From Babylonia areolata (taxonomy: Eukaryota > Mollusca > Gastropoda > Neogastropoda > Buccinidae): a stretch of 64,000 nt of DNA. The notes under the pieces were generated by a model that had not been told where the DNA came from, did no database searches, and was given only the letters and a program-made list of their open reading frames with translations. Location: the NCBI RefSeq assembly GCF_041734735.1, contig NC_134878.1:18136202-18200201 (forward strand). Reading direction: 5' to 3'. Shown piece after piece: positions 14,801 to 26,088 of the stretch. The translations under genes were made by a program, and so were the position numbers. Every line of letters begins with the position of its first letter. Within the stretch, counting starts at the first letter, position 1.

Positions 14801-14983
14801 CATAAGATATAGTTATTGGATATGGTGGGTACTTGGAATGATAGAGACTAATCAAGTGAATGGCACTCTTGACCCTCCGTCTGACAGGAAACGCCTGACG
14901 GTCCATCCCAGAGCCAGGGCAGAGCTGAAGCAACAGCACGGCCTCAGAGCGCTCGCCGACATATCTTCTGGGTGGAGTATTGA
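1..14983 (+). CDS. 3' part of an unidentified gene with a very basic exon (partial)
   Basis: I do not recognise this gene. Four exons join with matching phases: 1-64 (donor GTACAT), 514-873 (acceptor TTGTCCACAG, donor GTCCCT), 13995-14073 (acceptor TTTTCAG, donor GTGTGT) and 14888 to a stop at 14981-14983. The first is an Ala/Leu-rich piece. The second encodes about 120 residues packed with Arg, Lys, His and Ser, such as KRRRRYSMVKRR and RKHHHKRHKS, which looks like a disordered nuclear-localisation or phospho-regulated segment. Exons 3 and 4 can also be read in another frame (HHQYSSPSRLSHIAATN, then KRLTVHPRARAELK to a stop at 15021-15023), which looks more protein-like but needs an extra exon or the GTACAC donor at 14078. 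The 5' end lies outside the window. Exons 1-2 are fairly secure; the 3' end is uncertain. Confidence 0.5.
3545..3626. repeat. (CT)n microsatellite followed by poly-T and poly-G
   Basis: About 28 CT dinucleotides run into a T tract and then seven G residues. A simple repeat with no coding potential. Confidence 0.9.
3722..4380 (+). mobile_element. Non-autonomous piggyBac-like element
   Basis: A TTAA at 3718-3721 is followed by CTCTCTCCGGACGA. The far end, read on the opposite strand, is CTCACTCGGGACGA, a 14-base terminal inverted repeat with two mismatches, and it abuts TTGA at 4381-4384, which fits a mutated TTAA. TTAA targets are the hallmark of piggyBac. Inside, about 4048-4164 reads VLEMLQTEGLDIEEVDDDKE and then an acidic tail and stop, resembling the acidic N-terminus of piggyBac-family transposases. 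The catalytic DDD domain is absent, so it must be mobilised in trans or be dead. A perfect 8-base-arm palindrome (ATCACGTG / CACGTGAT) sits at 3818-3838. Confidence 0.6.
7253..7320. repeat. (AC)n microsatellite
   Basis: A nearly pure AC tract with one CCCC interruption, followed by a G/A-rich tract. The long translated frames across it are repeat artefacts. Confidence 0.9.
7650..8400. repeat. Degenerate tandem repeat (ancient minisatellite)
   Basis: A loose motif of the form GTGCCAGGAAAGGACCTG recurs about every 50-150 bases, at roughly 7776, 7867, 8005, 8176, 8236, 8288 and 8365. Copies differ by several bases each, so the array is old. No coding frame follows it. Confidence 0.4.
8740..9440 (-). 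mobile_element. Decayed LINE fragment (C-terminal end of ORF2)
   Basis: On the minus strand, pieces in several frames match the region after the reverse transcriptase in the two better copies at 29.3-34 kb. They include HCIVGMQSSWKRF (compare YGCETWT...QLEQFH), SIETMLINAQLWWVGPIIM (compare [20 protein letters not shown]) and GLLNGEHVSGNRSQ (compare [12 protein letters not shown]). Near 8740 the trace QCLHICSAQPPP suggests the remains of the terminal finger. No RT core is present, so the insertion is 5'-truncated and heavily mutated. Confidence 0.55.
10509..10572. repeat. (AC)n microsatellite
   Basis: CA dinucleotide run with one AA interruption. Simple repeat. Confidence 0.9.
11817..11858. 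repeat. (AT)n microsatellite
   Basis: Pure AT run of about 21 units. A shorter TA run lies at 11128-11160. Confidence 0.9.
12440..12930. repeat. Interspersed repeat, unclassified
   Basis: The start (TTTACTTGTGTAGTGCTCAA ... AAAGCACTTGATAC) and the later stretch GGGAGCTCCTTCC ... AGACTGAGAAAGAGCAG resemble, from memory, a family of interspersed repeats common in marine animals whose copies begin near a TATAGCGC-like box. No ORF. Borders are approximate. Confidence 0.35.
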
Positions 14984-15086
14984 CAGGAGGAAGGAAAGTT
15001 TCCTTCATCAGTTGAACATTTAAGCTGACAGGATTGCTGTGCTTTTATTTGTAGGTTGTTGTCTTAGAACCTATATGAGTGTGGAT

Positions 15087-15126
15087 CTTGCGTTTCCATT
15101 TTAATGGATCTTACGTTTCCATTTTG
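15087..15126. repeat. Two-copy tandem repeat
   Basis: A unit of about 22 bases (TGGATCTTGCGTTTCCATTT) occurs twice in tandem with one or two differences, just downstream of the first gene's stop. Confidence 0.6.
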
Positions 15127-15368
15127 AGAGTGGAGTTCATGTGTAAAGGGGTAGAGCAGACTATGGTTTTGTACCAATTTTAGTTGTTGTTTTTCTGTTC
15201 AGATCAGGTGGTTTTCACTTTGGTTTTACTGAATGAGCATTTCATTTAAAAGAAAAAGAAAAGAAAGAAAAAAGTCTGAATTCTGAAATAACAAAAGTCT
15301 TGACTGCAGCATTATTGTTTCAATGTCATTGTTTGGTTTTTATATGTTTTTAGGGTTTGAGCACTGGT

Positions 15369-15490
15369 TTTAACTACACATATTTTACTGTGACCCACTA
15401 GTGCAGACTCCGGCAGGGAGTCCGATTCCTGTCCTGTGCAAACTACTACCCGCCTGTGCGGAGAAAACGAAAGTAGCTATGGCCGATAAC
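15369..15490 (+). repeat. Terminal fragment of the TIR element found whole at 23.5 kb
   Basis: About 120 bases match 23495-23612, from GTGACCCACTAGTGCAGACT through GCGGAGAAAACGAAAG to GCCGATAAC, at roughly 85-90% by eye. Homology stops a few bases before the TTAA of the piggyBac-like element at 15498 and does not resume on its far side, so this copy was already truncated. Confidence 0.65.
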
Positions 15491-15497
15491 ATTTTAA

Positions 15498-16559
15498 CCC
15501 CTATATGACGAGATGACTCATCATGGCAAGCATGTACACTTCGCTGCCACAATGACGAGATAACTCGTCATTGAAATATTCTGACTTTTCCCTGCTTTGC
15601 ATTCAGTTCATTGACAAAAATGCTGGTAGCTTTAGCATGGGGAATCTTTCTAGATTCTATTCATAGCTAGAAATACCATCAACGTCATGAGGCAGTCCTT
15701 TATTTGAACATTTTGGTTGGGTTACTGGCCACAGTGTTTACCTGGCTCCTCTTCTCACTCGCTCAACAAAATGTTGGACTGACGCCGTGCTCAAGACATG
15801 TGATCGTGGCGAACTAAATCAACCAAGATTTCTTTCTTTAGCTGATGCTCAGAAAGAATTGAAGCATAAATTCGAAGAAGACAGTGATGAACATTTTTGG
15901 GACGATTTGATAGAAAATAAAGGGAACAATCAAGAGAGTGGCCAAGACACGACTACCAGTGAGTGATGCCAGCTGAACAAACCTTAGCAGACGACAGAAA
16001 GTGACTGAATTATTAGCAGGACACTGTGTGAGCGATTTTCTTGGCACTCAGCCAATGCGGTCTGATGAGAACTGGACAAAGTGACCCTGTGAGAGGGGTG
16101 AAGAGGAGGGGGGTTGGAGACTGAGGGGGCGTGGCCTCACATTCATATTATTACTTGGAGAAGTCAATGCATTGTAGATCTATCTCTTTTTATTTTTATT
16201 TTTTTTATTGTGGTTGTTCTAGTATGATTTTCTGCGTGCAGATATCCATTTGTCTAGAAAATTATATTTTAGTGCAAATTACCTGACTAATGTTTGTAAT
16301 GAACAAGTTGAAAATGTGACAAAAAACAAAACACTGATTTCAAAACAACAGCATGTCACTAAAAATATATATATAATGGGAAGACATCATGTGTTTTGTA
16401 TTCTTTATTTATTTACCTTTCAGAAAATATATACTTTTATGGGTCTTTCTCCAATAACAAAGAGCACAGAATTTTTTTGAAAATTTATACCCGTTGTTTG
16501 TGAAAAAAACCCTGGCAAATAGATTTCACTTAAATCTTATTTTCCTGGCAGCGAAAGGG
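15498..16559 (+). mobile_element. Non-autonomous piggyBac-like element flanked by TTAA
   Basis: It is flanked by TTAA at 15494-15497 and 16560-16563. The ends are CCCC...GGG (CCCCTATATGACGAG at the left, CGAAAGGG at the right), as in piggyBac relatives. The left end has two subterminal hairpins: 15505-15524 (arms ATGACGAG / CTCATCAT) and 15550-15573 (perfect 10-base arms CAATGACGAG / CTCGTCATTG). An internal piece near 15835-15966 reads SLADAQKELKHKFEEDSDEH to a stop, an acidic segment like the start of a transposase. No catalytic domain remains. Confidence 0.6.
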
Positions 16560-16563
16560 TTAA

Positions 16564-18857
16564 TGTGGAATTAAAAGGGACGAAAAGAAAGTTTCCCAAG
16601 AATTAGAACAGTGAATCAGAAGTTTAGAGATCATTCAGATATTGATACAGAACCAGCCTTTAGAAATAACATCCATGATTGATTGGATAAACAATCATTT
16701 TATCTTGGGAAGGGTCGATATATGTGCATTGTTTTTGTCAATAACACAAATTTTTTCACTTTCTGAAAGGGAAAAAGCTGAGAGAAAAAAATTTCCATTT
16801 AAACGTTTGCTGTACTTTTGGATATGTGCAAGTCTTGTGGAGGCATACAAAAAAAGGCGCCCTCCAAAAATTACATAGAAGATAGCAAAAACATTAGTAT
16901 CTGTAGTGCTCTGTGATTTTGTGTGTGTGTGTTATTCATGACAAACATATGTCTCTGCATCATGTACGTGAAGGGAGAGGCCACATTATGACGACAGTAT
17001 TGTCACTTCTTATTTTTACTCAAAGGAACCCAAGAAGAAATTACAATCCATAAGATAAAAAACTGACAGATATTTGGTTTCAAAATGAGGATTTTAATTC
17101 CCTTTTTTTCTCCACCTCTCTCTCTCTCTCTCTCTCTCCTTTTTGATTTTTTGTTTGTTTGGTTTTTTTTGTTTTGTTTTGTTTATATCCAACAGACCAG
17201 AATGCCATATTTGAACTTGATTTGTACGAAGCCTATAGTGATTCATTTACTGTGGTGAAACAATATTGAAGATAAATTGTTTTGTTTTTGTCTTTCTTAA
17301 AAACAGTATAAATGTGTGTGGTGTGATAATCAAGGGAATTATATATATATATATATATAATTGTCTATGGATGGGGTGTTGACAGAAACCTGCACATGTA
17401 TTTATTGCACTGTTGGATAGATCTGAGTGCATGACAGATTGAGTCAGAATGATCAGTATACTTTTTTGTTTTGTTTTGTTTTGTGTGTTTCTTTGAGAAC
17501 TTCTAAAGGACCCATTTGGATCATGTGTATGTGATTAGAAACAAAGCTTCTATCAAGTACATCTGTGGAATATGTGTATCAACATTGTCGGTAAAATACA
17601 GTATTAATCAACAAATAAAAGCAATGAAAATTATATTTCAGGGATTTTTTTTTGTTTTGTTTTTTTGAGGGGACAGGGGGACATTTACATTTGTTTATAA
17701 ATGTTGTGAAAGAAACGAGATGTGTTTATATTTTCCTGTTACAAATAAACTTGATTTTGATATCAGTAATTGGTAACTTTATTGTATGGCAGCAGTGTAA
17801 ATATCTGTTGACTGTCATAAAGGGTCCAAGGTTACCATTTATTGTAGAATATTGCCCTTCCATTTGATTGTTAAACATTGTTGTTAAATCAGTGGATTTG
17901 AAAGCATGTGGGTCATCTCAGTGAAAAACTCTGATTTGTAATACTAACCAAGGCCTATTTGCTGTCTTGCCTGCTGCTCTGCTTATTGCTTCACTGTCCC
18001 TTCCCAAACCCTATTCAGTCCTTTTAACTGTTTAAGAATTCATGTTTTTATAAAGATTTTGTTTTTTTAAGAGATCATTTACCTTTTGAAAATAAATTTG
18101 CTCAGAAGTGAAACATATCAGATTTGAGGAATTTACTCAGATATTTGTTATTCAAGAATGAATGTATAATAATGTGGTACAGAATCACAAAGGGAAGATG
18201 GAAATCTAAAAAAAGATAATTTAATCAAACGCATAAATTCCATTCAATCTTAATGAGAAGAAAAAATGGCTAATATGTTTCCTTGTAATGTTTATGCCCT
18301 TGTATTGGTCCATGAAAACTGTTCACTTCCTGTGATTTTCCCTTTGATGACCTGTCTTCAGTGTGAATCTTGTGGCCTTTTGTAAGTCCCTATCAAACAC
18401 CATTTCAATGTGCCCACATAATTTACTTTCTGATTTTAAAAGCTACCCAGAACTTATTGAACTTCAAACTTCTGAATTACTTGTTAGTCCTGTTGCATGA
18501 ACAGCAGATTCAGGAAACTTGGTATTTGTCCTATGTCTGTGTATGATCAAACTTGTTTTGGTGTCGCAGAAAAATATTGTCAAATATAAATTAGTTTATA
18601 TTCAGTAAGATATATTGATTGGATGTCCGAGCTCATTGCTGTCATTAGCTGGCCTTGTTGACTTTATTTTCAATTGGAGATGTGGACAGAAGGTATACTG
18701 TAATACACAAACAATTGAGTTAGTTTATTCATTTTTGATTTTTTTTTTTTTTTATTTCCTTAAGTAGACATATCAGACAAGCAGACTCCAACACATCCTT
18801 GTATATTTGTTTCTATTTATTTATTGAAGGATTGTCATTCTTTTTGACTGAGACAAA

Positions 18858-18906
<49 letters not shown>

Positions 18907-21900
18907 AAAGGGGAAAAAAGGCCGACAAAAAGCCAGTGTGTACAGACCTGATTGATGAGTAAAAGTGACATGTGATCCATGTTTGTTGCTTGCTGTGATA
19001 ATGCCAGTGAAGGCAGATTAGGCCTGGGAATTGTTTTTATTTCTGGCACCTTCTGAATTTGTCTGTTGTTGTGGTTGCCAGAGATGATTTTTTTTCCTGC
19101 TGAGTATGTGTGGTGTTTTCCAGCGTTTGTATGTTTACATTATGAATGTTATTTTTTCTTTCAAAAGCTTCATAACATGTTAGCACGTATCCAGTCTTGC
19201 ATGACAGCTCTTGAACATTAAAAAAACCAAACAAACAAGAAAACACTGATAAATATAGAAAAAATGGATCACTGAAGTAACATCTACATTGGAGTATCCC
19301 TTTTTTGTTGTAGAGATCTTGAAGATTACATGTTTTTATGATTATAGGTTGGTTTTATGGTGACTGTTACCAGCATTTTCTCTATTACCAGCTAAATGCA
19401 ATGATCCATGTTGGTTTTACTGTTTTATCCAAACAGTCTGATTCATATTCGTAAATGGATTTATACAGTCATATTTATCCTCTTCAGGTACATGAACATT
19501 CTTGCCATTCATAATAGATGTTGAATGTAGAACAACTTTTGATACAACCAATATCGAAGAAAGATAGATCAGTTTCTTTTCTAGAGGCACTTGAATATAT
19601 CCAGAGTTTACTGTAATCTGCTTGCATTTGTAGCTCGTTTCCATGTATTTTACTTTGTTTCCCACATGTAAACTTTATGGTTTTGCTGTGAATCTATCAT
19701 TTAACATCTGATATTTTTGTGAATCTCATCAAAGATCATTTCTGTGCATGAAATGAGCATGTGTACATTGCAGTAAACACACACACTAACTCTGGCTGTG
19801 TACAAAAAGCTAGGGCATTATTGATTAGTAGTCGGTAAGCTGTCTTTGTGTGCATTTTAATTCTGTGCAACCAGTGTATATATACAGTTCACCCTGCAGA
19901 CAGGAGTATATTCCCATGAGCTAGTCTCTTGCCTTCAGAATCAGTCCCTACCAGTGCATGTCTTTTTTGTGTGTAGAAATTGATTGTCTATAGCTAGTCA
20001 CTGCTGCTAAGAGGCATTTCAGTGGGTTTAAGTGTCATGGTTTGACTGGACAGATGTCAGAGGAAAGAGGGGTATCATTATTTATTAACTTGCTTTACTT
20101 GGAATGTGCTGCTCATTTTGATGTTCTCAGGTGAAATGAGAGATGGTTATTTCAAAGATATTTACAGCTTTTTTTTTAGTTCAAGACCTTTTATATATAT
20201 ATAAATATATACATATATATAAAATGATAGACTCCAAGATACCACAAAACTTGCATCCCCCTGGCAGTCTTAAAAATGCTTACATATGAATGCTTGGCTA
20301 AACACAAGACCACAAAATGTAACTGTAGGCAGATATGGAGTTATACACAAATCATGTGCTGCTTGAAGAAAAATAACTTCTCATGATTTCGTTGACAAGA
20401 AAAATCAAATTGAAGATTCCTTGGCCTAAAAATAAGAAAAATGAATGACTCACTGTAGTGTGTGCCAGTTTTTACATGTTATTAAACAAGTAATAAACAC
20501 CACTGAATTCAACAGCCTTTGGGGAGTGGAACAAACCACTCCTTTGGAAAATGTACATTCAGTAGGAAAATATTGAACAGTAAAAATAATGATGCCTTGG
20601 AAATGCTAAGCCATTAAAAAGGGTGATTGGTTTAACCTGTATAGGTAACCACTGTCACCCACCAATAAGGTAATCCCAGCTATACCTTTTTTTTTCTTTT
20701 TTTTTTTACCACTACCTGTGAGTGTTTCACTGCAAGCGTTGTGATTATTCTGTTCTGTGTAGTAACTGTTTAAATATCAGTGGAAAGGTGAAGGCCAGAT
20801 CCAGACATGATTTATGTAAAAACGTGTGCTTTAATGTGAAGCAAGTGAGTATATTCTTTGTTTCAGACTGAACTATGTAAGTTTGTGTTCCATTAAGAAC
20901 ATTACAACTCCATCTTACCTGTGGCGTTTCTCAGCATTAAGGGGTTTTAATTATTCAACTTGTAATATTACTGTGATAGGGACCCTCAGCACCAGACTTG
21001 CAAATCTCCATGGTGATGTATTATTGTATCTACAGTTTGTTTATCCTGTCATTTACATGGCTTTTTACAGGTGAAACTGTCACAGGACAGTTACAGTGCA
21101 AACATTACTTATTAAAACAACGAAGTTGGTTTTTGTTTTTCATTTGTGTGCATGGCTGTATTCTTGCGAAGGTTTCCGATTTGCACATTCCCCTATTCCC
21201 TTTTCTGCTGTTGGCCTTTCGGTTTATTTTGGGCACAAGTGGAACAGCCAATTGAAATGATTAAAATTCCTGTCAACAGTTATTTATGGCAAATCTCAAG
21301 AGGCCATCTGATATAAGTTATATAAAAAGATGTATTTCCTTTTCTTTTCAGAACTAAACAGGATGAGACTGGTAGTTTGCCACATCTCTTTTCTCATGAT
21401 TGGTTAATAAATGCAAGATTGGTTTATGCGGAAATCAGTTTCTGTTGTGATGAATGGGAATATTTATTCTGAACAATAATTTGCTTGTGATAAGAAATTT
21501 GTTTATGACCCCTGTTGCTAAATGGACAATGTCACCATTGCTCAATTATTTATTTGACATTTCTAACTGAAGACTCTTTCAGATCAGATAAATAGTGCCA
21601 GCTTTCATCTGCTGAAGGTACCCCACCGACACATTGGGAAAAGTGCATGCAAATTTTTTCTCCTTCTCAAGTATTTCGCGTGCAGACATTTTAATCATGA
21701 AATCTTGTTTTTACCAACAGTAACTAAAATTGTACCTACAGTTGAGTGACTGCAGGATACAAACCCCAGGTTTGGTTATTCCGTTTTTTTGCTCGTATTT
21801 TCACTTTTGAGCAAATCACAAGAAACGGGCACACTTTGTCACAGTGCCACCTGTACATACAATTGTACAAGACAGACTTACAGCTATAAGAAATGGACAC

Positions 21901-23490
21901 TTTGTCACAGTGCCACCCGTACATACAATTGTGCTTGACTTTACACATTTTCACGGTCACTTCTGTCTGCATGCACAGTGTAAATTTTTTTAAACTTATT
22001 ACCATGTGTGTATTCACAAGGTGTAATTATTGCAGGCTCTCTGTAGATTTTTGAAACAGGAAGTGCTCATGATGAATCAGAGAACTATGTTTACTGTGAA
22101 TAATAGTTGCTCAGGAAGGGCGAGGCTAACTTTCCTCTTCAATACCAACGTCAGTTTTGTCTTAGCAAAGTGAAAATTTGTGGGGAAAAAAACAGCTGGC
22201 AAAGAAAGGTTGAGTTCAGTTCCTGTGCATATTTTTTAATTTCTACTGTAAAGTCTTGCCCAGATTAAATTCTGCAAATTTTTACAATTTCTACAATCCA
22301 AAACAGCTTTTACTTTTTCCGTTTCACACCACTGCCAATAGTTTTTTTTTAATGCAGTGGCAAGATATACATGTATGCAGCCAAGTTTTTTGGGGTTTTT
22401 TTTAATTAAAAATTCAATGGTTATGAATTTGTCATTTATGTATACTAATGTTTGAAATTCTTGTTTTTTAACATTCATAGGAAATTTGAGGTCTAGTCCA
22501 GAGCTCGAGTTACTTTCTAATCCTACCCATTGCAATGTCTCTTGATGTCAAGACTGCAGAATGCATATATTTTCATTGCACTTCCAAGCAGCTGAATAGT
22601 TCCTACAGACACACAGGTGCTAAACTTCAGAAAATCATTGTTTTTAAAACATTACCTGTTCTCTTGTCCAGCAGTTAATTTAGCCTCAAAGAATTTTATT
22701 GTGTATGGAAAACATCCTTGAAGTGTCAAATACCAAGTTTTATATTGTCTTAATCATCAAGTGTTTATACAAAGTTACACCAATTTATGCAAAGGTTTCT
22801 TACAGAACTACTCGGCACCTTGGAACTCTTAAAAATGTGATAAACTGTACATAATGTGTGTGTCAGAGTTATCTCCAGTATGAATCAATGGGGAAAAAGT
22901 GAATATTGTGTGTTTTTTCAAGATGAAGTTTTTTGTTTTCCATAACAGACTAGACTTTTTCTTAACTGACTTTCTGTAAAAGTTGTCAGCAAAGAACTCA
23001 AGTACAGGAGACTTCACAAAATATGACAACATCATACGACATAGGGACGGGGAAAGAACAAAAAACACTTTCATCTTGTACGAAGCGGAGAACCCTGATA
23101 AGCAGTGCCTATCCAAAACAGCTACTCCAAATAAAGATCAAACCTATAGTGTGATTGAACCTTTCCTGTTCACAGAGCCTGTAAGAAGAGAAAATACAGC
23201 AAATCAACAGTAGCATCAGTATAGTACTTATACATCCTGCACATGAAGTTGGAGAGTAAAGCAGATATATCAGATGTTTGTAGTTACTCATACTTATGAC
23301 ACTTGCACTATTTCATGTTTGTGTTACCTGCTGTCCCTTTTGTTTTGGCATACTTGAAGAAAAACTTTACAATGAAAAGTGTTAAGTCCATCTATTGTAT
23401 GTGTTCAATTTTTGTATGATTGAGGAAGCCTTTCAGATTTGGAGGTTCATTACAGCTGAATCACTTTACTTTCAGTGATGCATAAAATGG
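16564..23490. other. Gene-poor AT-rich stretch
   Basis: No exon, RNA gene or large element could be supported. It may include a long 3' UTR of the preceding gene, with AATAAA at about 17614 among others. Visible features are short (TC), (AT) and (GT) runs, notably at 17118-17138, 17340-17359 and 18859-18906, and a local duplication near 21.8 kb. Confidence 0.4.
21819..21934. repeat. Two-copy direct repeat
   Basis: About 47 bases (AAGAAACGGGCACACTTTGT ... CATACAATTGT) recur after about 68 bases with three or four differences. The shared core CACTTTGTCACAGTGCCACC contains a CACnnTGTCACAGTG near-palindrome. No gene. Confidence 0.7.
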
Positions 23491-23497
23491 TTTAATT

Positions 23498-24868
23498 ACA
23501 TACTTAACCGTGACCCAACTAGTGCAGACTCCGGCAGGGGTCTGACATTCCTGTCCTGTGCAAACTACTATCCGCCTATGCGGAGAAAACGAAAGCAACT
23601 ACGGCCGATAACCTCCCGGAAGTAGGTAACCTCCCCTTTGTCCCGCTAGCTATTGCCCTCTTTTTCCTGTTCCTGTGCTCTCCATATGGGTAAGTTTTTT
23701 CGTATTTTCTGTCCGTCGATTCTCTGGCATTCTTGTTTTTTGTCAAATTATGTCTCCAACCCGGTCACATAATTATGTAGCTCGATTGGGCAATTGTGCT
23801 AAAATTAAGGCACGATCGCAATCAATTCGCGGACAGTCTGGGCCCTCTACTCCTGGCCCAACAACGCCAACCCGCCGCCTCCTCCACTTCATCTGCTCCC
23901 TCCGGTCGACTCCAGACCTCCACCACCTCCTCTGGTGACTTCTAGATGTTTGTTGCCACACTCAGATCAGTGTTGCCTTTAATGTCATTTTTATCGACCC
24001 GCGAACGCACTCAACGCAATCTGCGTTTTCTCCGCCCTGCCAGTCGGCAGTGTACGAGTCGACCCCCTCTATCTCTTTACCCATACCCACAGTTGCACCA
24101 ATAGAATGTGCCACAATGCCTTTGGGGAAACAACACTACAAAAAAAAAAAACAAAAAAAAACCAGCTCGTTTTGGATCTGCACGTTAGACTGGGCCCTAT
24201 GTGCGATGCGTCCGTGGTGGCGGCCATGACATCAGATCACGCGACCCCCCACACAGCATGCCTCGACCGTCTCGGATCTAATGGCAACAGAGGCGCGTAG
24301 GGATGCCCTCCCCTGGTGTAGGGAGGAAAGTGGACCACAAGGGAACACGCTCGCCGGAGCGCCCGATCCAAGGGAGACAACCCCTGCTTCGGCACCCTTG
24401 CCAGTGACCGCCACAGTTATTTCCCTTGCACCGGCACTGCTCCTCGCCTACAGTGCGGTGCGTGCACGGTCCCACCAAGCTATGCGGTGATGACCCCATC
24501 TGCCACACCGCCGACTGCTGCCGTTTCGCATCCACTAATGGCATCTCAGCAAGCTGCTCAACCAAACAATCAGCAACTCATCGCTAACTTGCTGCAGCAG
24601 TTATGCACCACTCTGCTTCCCTGTGCCACACACCTTGCACCTGCACCGCCCCTCGCCCACAGAGCAGGTACGTGCATGCCCCATTTGAACTTAGGTAGTG
24701 CTGGATTCTTCTGCCCTATCGCTTAACTCTGCTGTTACCCAGACTAACATCGCCACTTCCACGTTGGAGTGCCTCTTAACTCGATCCTGCCTCTCGGCAG
24801 TGCTCAGGCCAATCTTGTCTATCCCTTTATCCGTCAACACACAACAGGTTGGGTCACAATAAGTATGT
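23498..24868 (+). mobile_element. 1.37 kb element with terminal inverted repeats, family unknown
   Basis: The left end ACATACTTA-ACC-GTGACCCAAC (23498-23519) is mirrored at the right end by GTTGGGTCAC (24848-24857) and TAAGTATGT (24860-24868). That gives inverted repeats of about 21 bases with a one-base length difference, possibly extending into flanking TTTA. The interior is much more GC-rich than its surroundings. Short Pro/Ala/Ser-rich reading frames (23675-23938, 24281-24490, 24487-24726) contain a repeated phrase (LAPALLLAYS / LAPAPPLAHR), suggesting a decayed low-complexity ORF with an internal duplication. I see no transposase, RT or integrase motif, so the class stays open. Confidence 0.5.
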
Positions 24869-26088
24869 TATCTAAACGCAATTTTAGATAGAAAATTTTC
24901 TTTTTCTCGGATAAATATGAATGTAACCACGATAAATTAAGTTAAATATTTATATTCCAATAGTATTTTGATTGATACGTTAACCTGAAAGGGATGTACA
25001 CAATTCATGGACAGCATCTTATGTTCACTATATACTTAAGTTATGGTGGGTTTCATATCTATTTTGTTATAAACATTTTGACATACCAAATTCACTTTCA
25101 TTACTTTTTATGTAGGTACCGGAAAGCCACAGGAAATTGTGATATGCGTTTGTGAATTTTTCTTTCCATTTCACCCCTCACCTGTGTTTCCAGTGGTCAG
25201 ACTTGAATCTTGTTTGTTGCCAAAAATATAATAAAATTCAGACTGACCAAGATACTGCCAAGACTGGAGATGCGAGAGCGAGCGAGAGATCGTGAACACA
25301 TCTGAACAAAGTTTTTGCAAACATCCAAGAGTTTATTAACAAAGAATTTTTTCTCTGAAACTATTCATGAAATAGAAAAAAAGCTGCAACGGTGTTTCCA
25401 TGAAAAACCTTACAAATCATTTAAACCACCTACAGGTTATCATCTTGTCAGACATGATACTTAACAAGATCATGAGGAGTTGTGAATGAAGATAAGTTTC
25501 CAAGACATACCAAGCTTCATTAATGTATTTACAATAATCACAAAACTTCAAATTTTGTTAATCATGGAAATGAAGTTTGTCCTGGGAACTGATCCCAAGC
25601 TCACAGTGTCCATGGCAATGGTTCCATCCAGGTCAAGGTATTCCAAACTGCCACAGCACCAAAACACTTTTCTTCCAGAGCATCACTAACAAGGTAGTCG
25701 ACCTATAGATCCCTATGTTGCTGCCACAGGTTCTGGTTTGCCATCTGTCTTCTGAAACAATTCCACACATTGTAATCAGGGTTAAGTATAGAAACGTCTC
25801 CAACAATGTAGTCACAATAAGCACTTGTCACAATAAGTACAATACTGCAGGTGTATTCATAGAAATACAGTTTGTATCATGTAATGAAACATCTTTCATT
25901 TCCAATTTTAAACCACCTTTTCTCCCTTTAATGGCAGAGATAGCAGTGTGATTTGAGCTTCCATGTTAAAGTATTAAAGAAGAGGTAAGATTTAAAACTG
26001 AGTAAACAATGGTCACTTGTATTGCTGTATAATGCTGGTACCAAAGAAAAAAACACCTTCATTCCAATCACAGAAGAACAAAACTAAT
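24869..26088. other. Downstream flank of NASP
   Basis: No exon was recognised. It contains a candidate minus-strand poly(A) signal for NASP. If the last visible NASP donor at 26112 is used, a terminal exon should lie in this stretch, but I could not identify one. Confidence 0.35.
25332..25337 (-). terminator. Candidate poly(A) signal for NASP
   Basis: TTTATT on the plus strand is AATAAA on the minus strand. It lies about 750 bases past the in-frame stop of the last visible NASP exon. The role is inferred from position only. Confidence 0.35.

Noticed and set aside
22983-23213. 76-codon plus-strand frame (MSAKNSSTGDFTKYDN...)
   Set aside because: No homology recognised and no convincing splice sites; similar lengths arise by chance in this AT-rich stretch.
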